NCBI GenBank assembly: GCA_015492195.1
Contig: WGFP01000015.1
Coordinates: 1 to 6,729 of the forward strand
Direction of reading: 5' to 3'
Length of the DNA stretch: 6,729 nt
From: Acidiferrobacterales bacterium
GTDB lineage: Bacteria > Pseudomonadota > Gammaproteobacteria > Acidiferrobacterales > Sulfurifustaceae
Shown here: positions 6,666-6,729 of the stretch, piece by piece
Layout: every line of letters starts with the position of its first letter
Numbering within the stretch: position 1 is the first letter of the stretch
Program-made: the position numbers and the translations under genes
The notes under the pieces: generated by a model
What the model saw: only the letters and a program-made list of their open reading frames with translations
What the model was told of the DNA's origin: nothing
Database searches by the model: none

Positions 6666-6729
6666 TCAACCGTGTAAAAAGAAAGTAATCAACAGGAACA
6701 ACCCCAGGATCATCGCGAAGGCATAATGG
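6666..6729 (-). CDS. nuoL: NADH-quinone oxidoreductase subunit L, C-terminal fragment
   Basis: Only the last 20 complete codons and the stop TGA (6668-6666) are inside the window. They encode a hydrophobic tail, HYAFAMILGLFLLITFFLHG, as expected for the final membrane helix of NuoL, the distal proton-pumping subunit. The call rests on this tail plus its position 20 bp upstream of nuoM in the standard nuoL-M-N order. The start is off the right edge. Confidence 0.85.
   Translation of the reverse strand, partial: HYAFAMILGLFLLITFFLHG

Overview
The window reads as a chromosomal segment of a proteobacterium, most likely gamma- or betaproteobacterial. This rests on complex I genes in nuoL-nuoM-nuoN order, the sequence character of NuoM and NuoN, and a nearby initiator tRNA with encoded CCA. 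The taxonomic placement is inference from familiarity, not from a search. Nearly everything is on the minus strand, so the window is best read from right to left.

Right half (6729 to about 3400): this is the distal end of a nuo operon for proton-pumping NADH:quinone oxidoreductase. It holds the last 20 codons of nuoL, then complete nuoM and complete nuoN, the three antiporter-like membrane subunits. Their proton-channel Glu and Lys residues are intact. The 93 bp between nuoM and nuoN is filled by an imperfect inverted repeat built from 8-bp units, which looks like a small dispersed repeat element. Downstream of nuoN is a 33-codon single-span membrane peptide gene. A near-perfect bidirectional hairpin terminator at 3364-3396 follows it.

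Middle (about 3340 to 1785): one short plus-strand gene encodes a secreted 79-residue protein and runs convergently into the shared terminator. Divergent from it are two minus-strand genes, a 91-residue single-domain cupin and a 246-residue multi-span membrane protein of unknown function. The cupin has a recognisable promoter and an AT-rich hairpin in its leader.

Left part (about 1780 to 1): an initiator tRNA-fMet gene with its own good promoter comes first. A hairpin lies just past its 3' end, and then comes the start of a long GC-rich gene for a cytoplasmic Mo/W-bis(pterin) oxidoreductase of the DMSO reductase superfamily. That gene is cut by the window edge after 497 codons. Lines of the oxidoreductase gene that I counted are 72-75% GC, against 48-55% in lines from the middle and right. 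The tRNA-fMet therefore sits at a composition boundary, which fits acquired DNA downstream of the tRNA, although no integrase or att repeat is visible.

No CRISPR array, insertion sequence, rRNA gene or clearly new multi-gene system is present. The least explained items are the oxidoreductase and its boundary, the repeat inside the nuo operon, the 33-codon membrane peptide and the U1-U72 end of the initiator tRNA.
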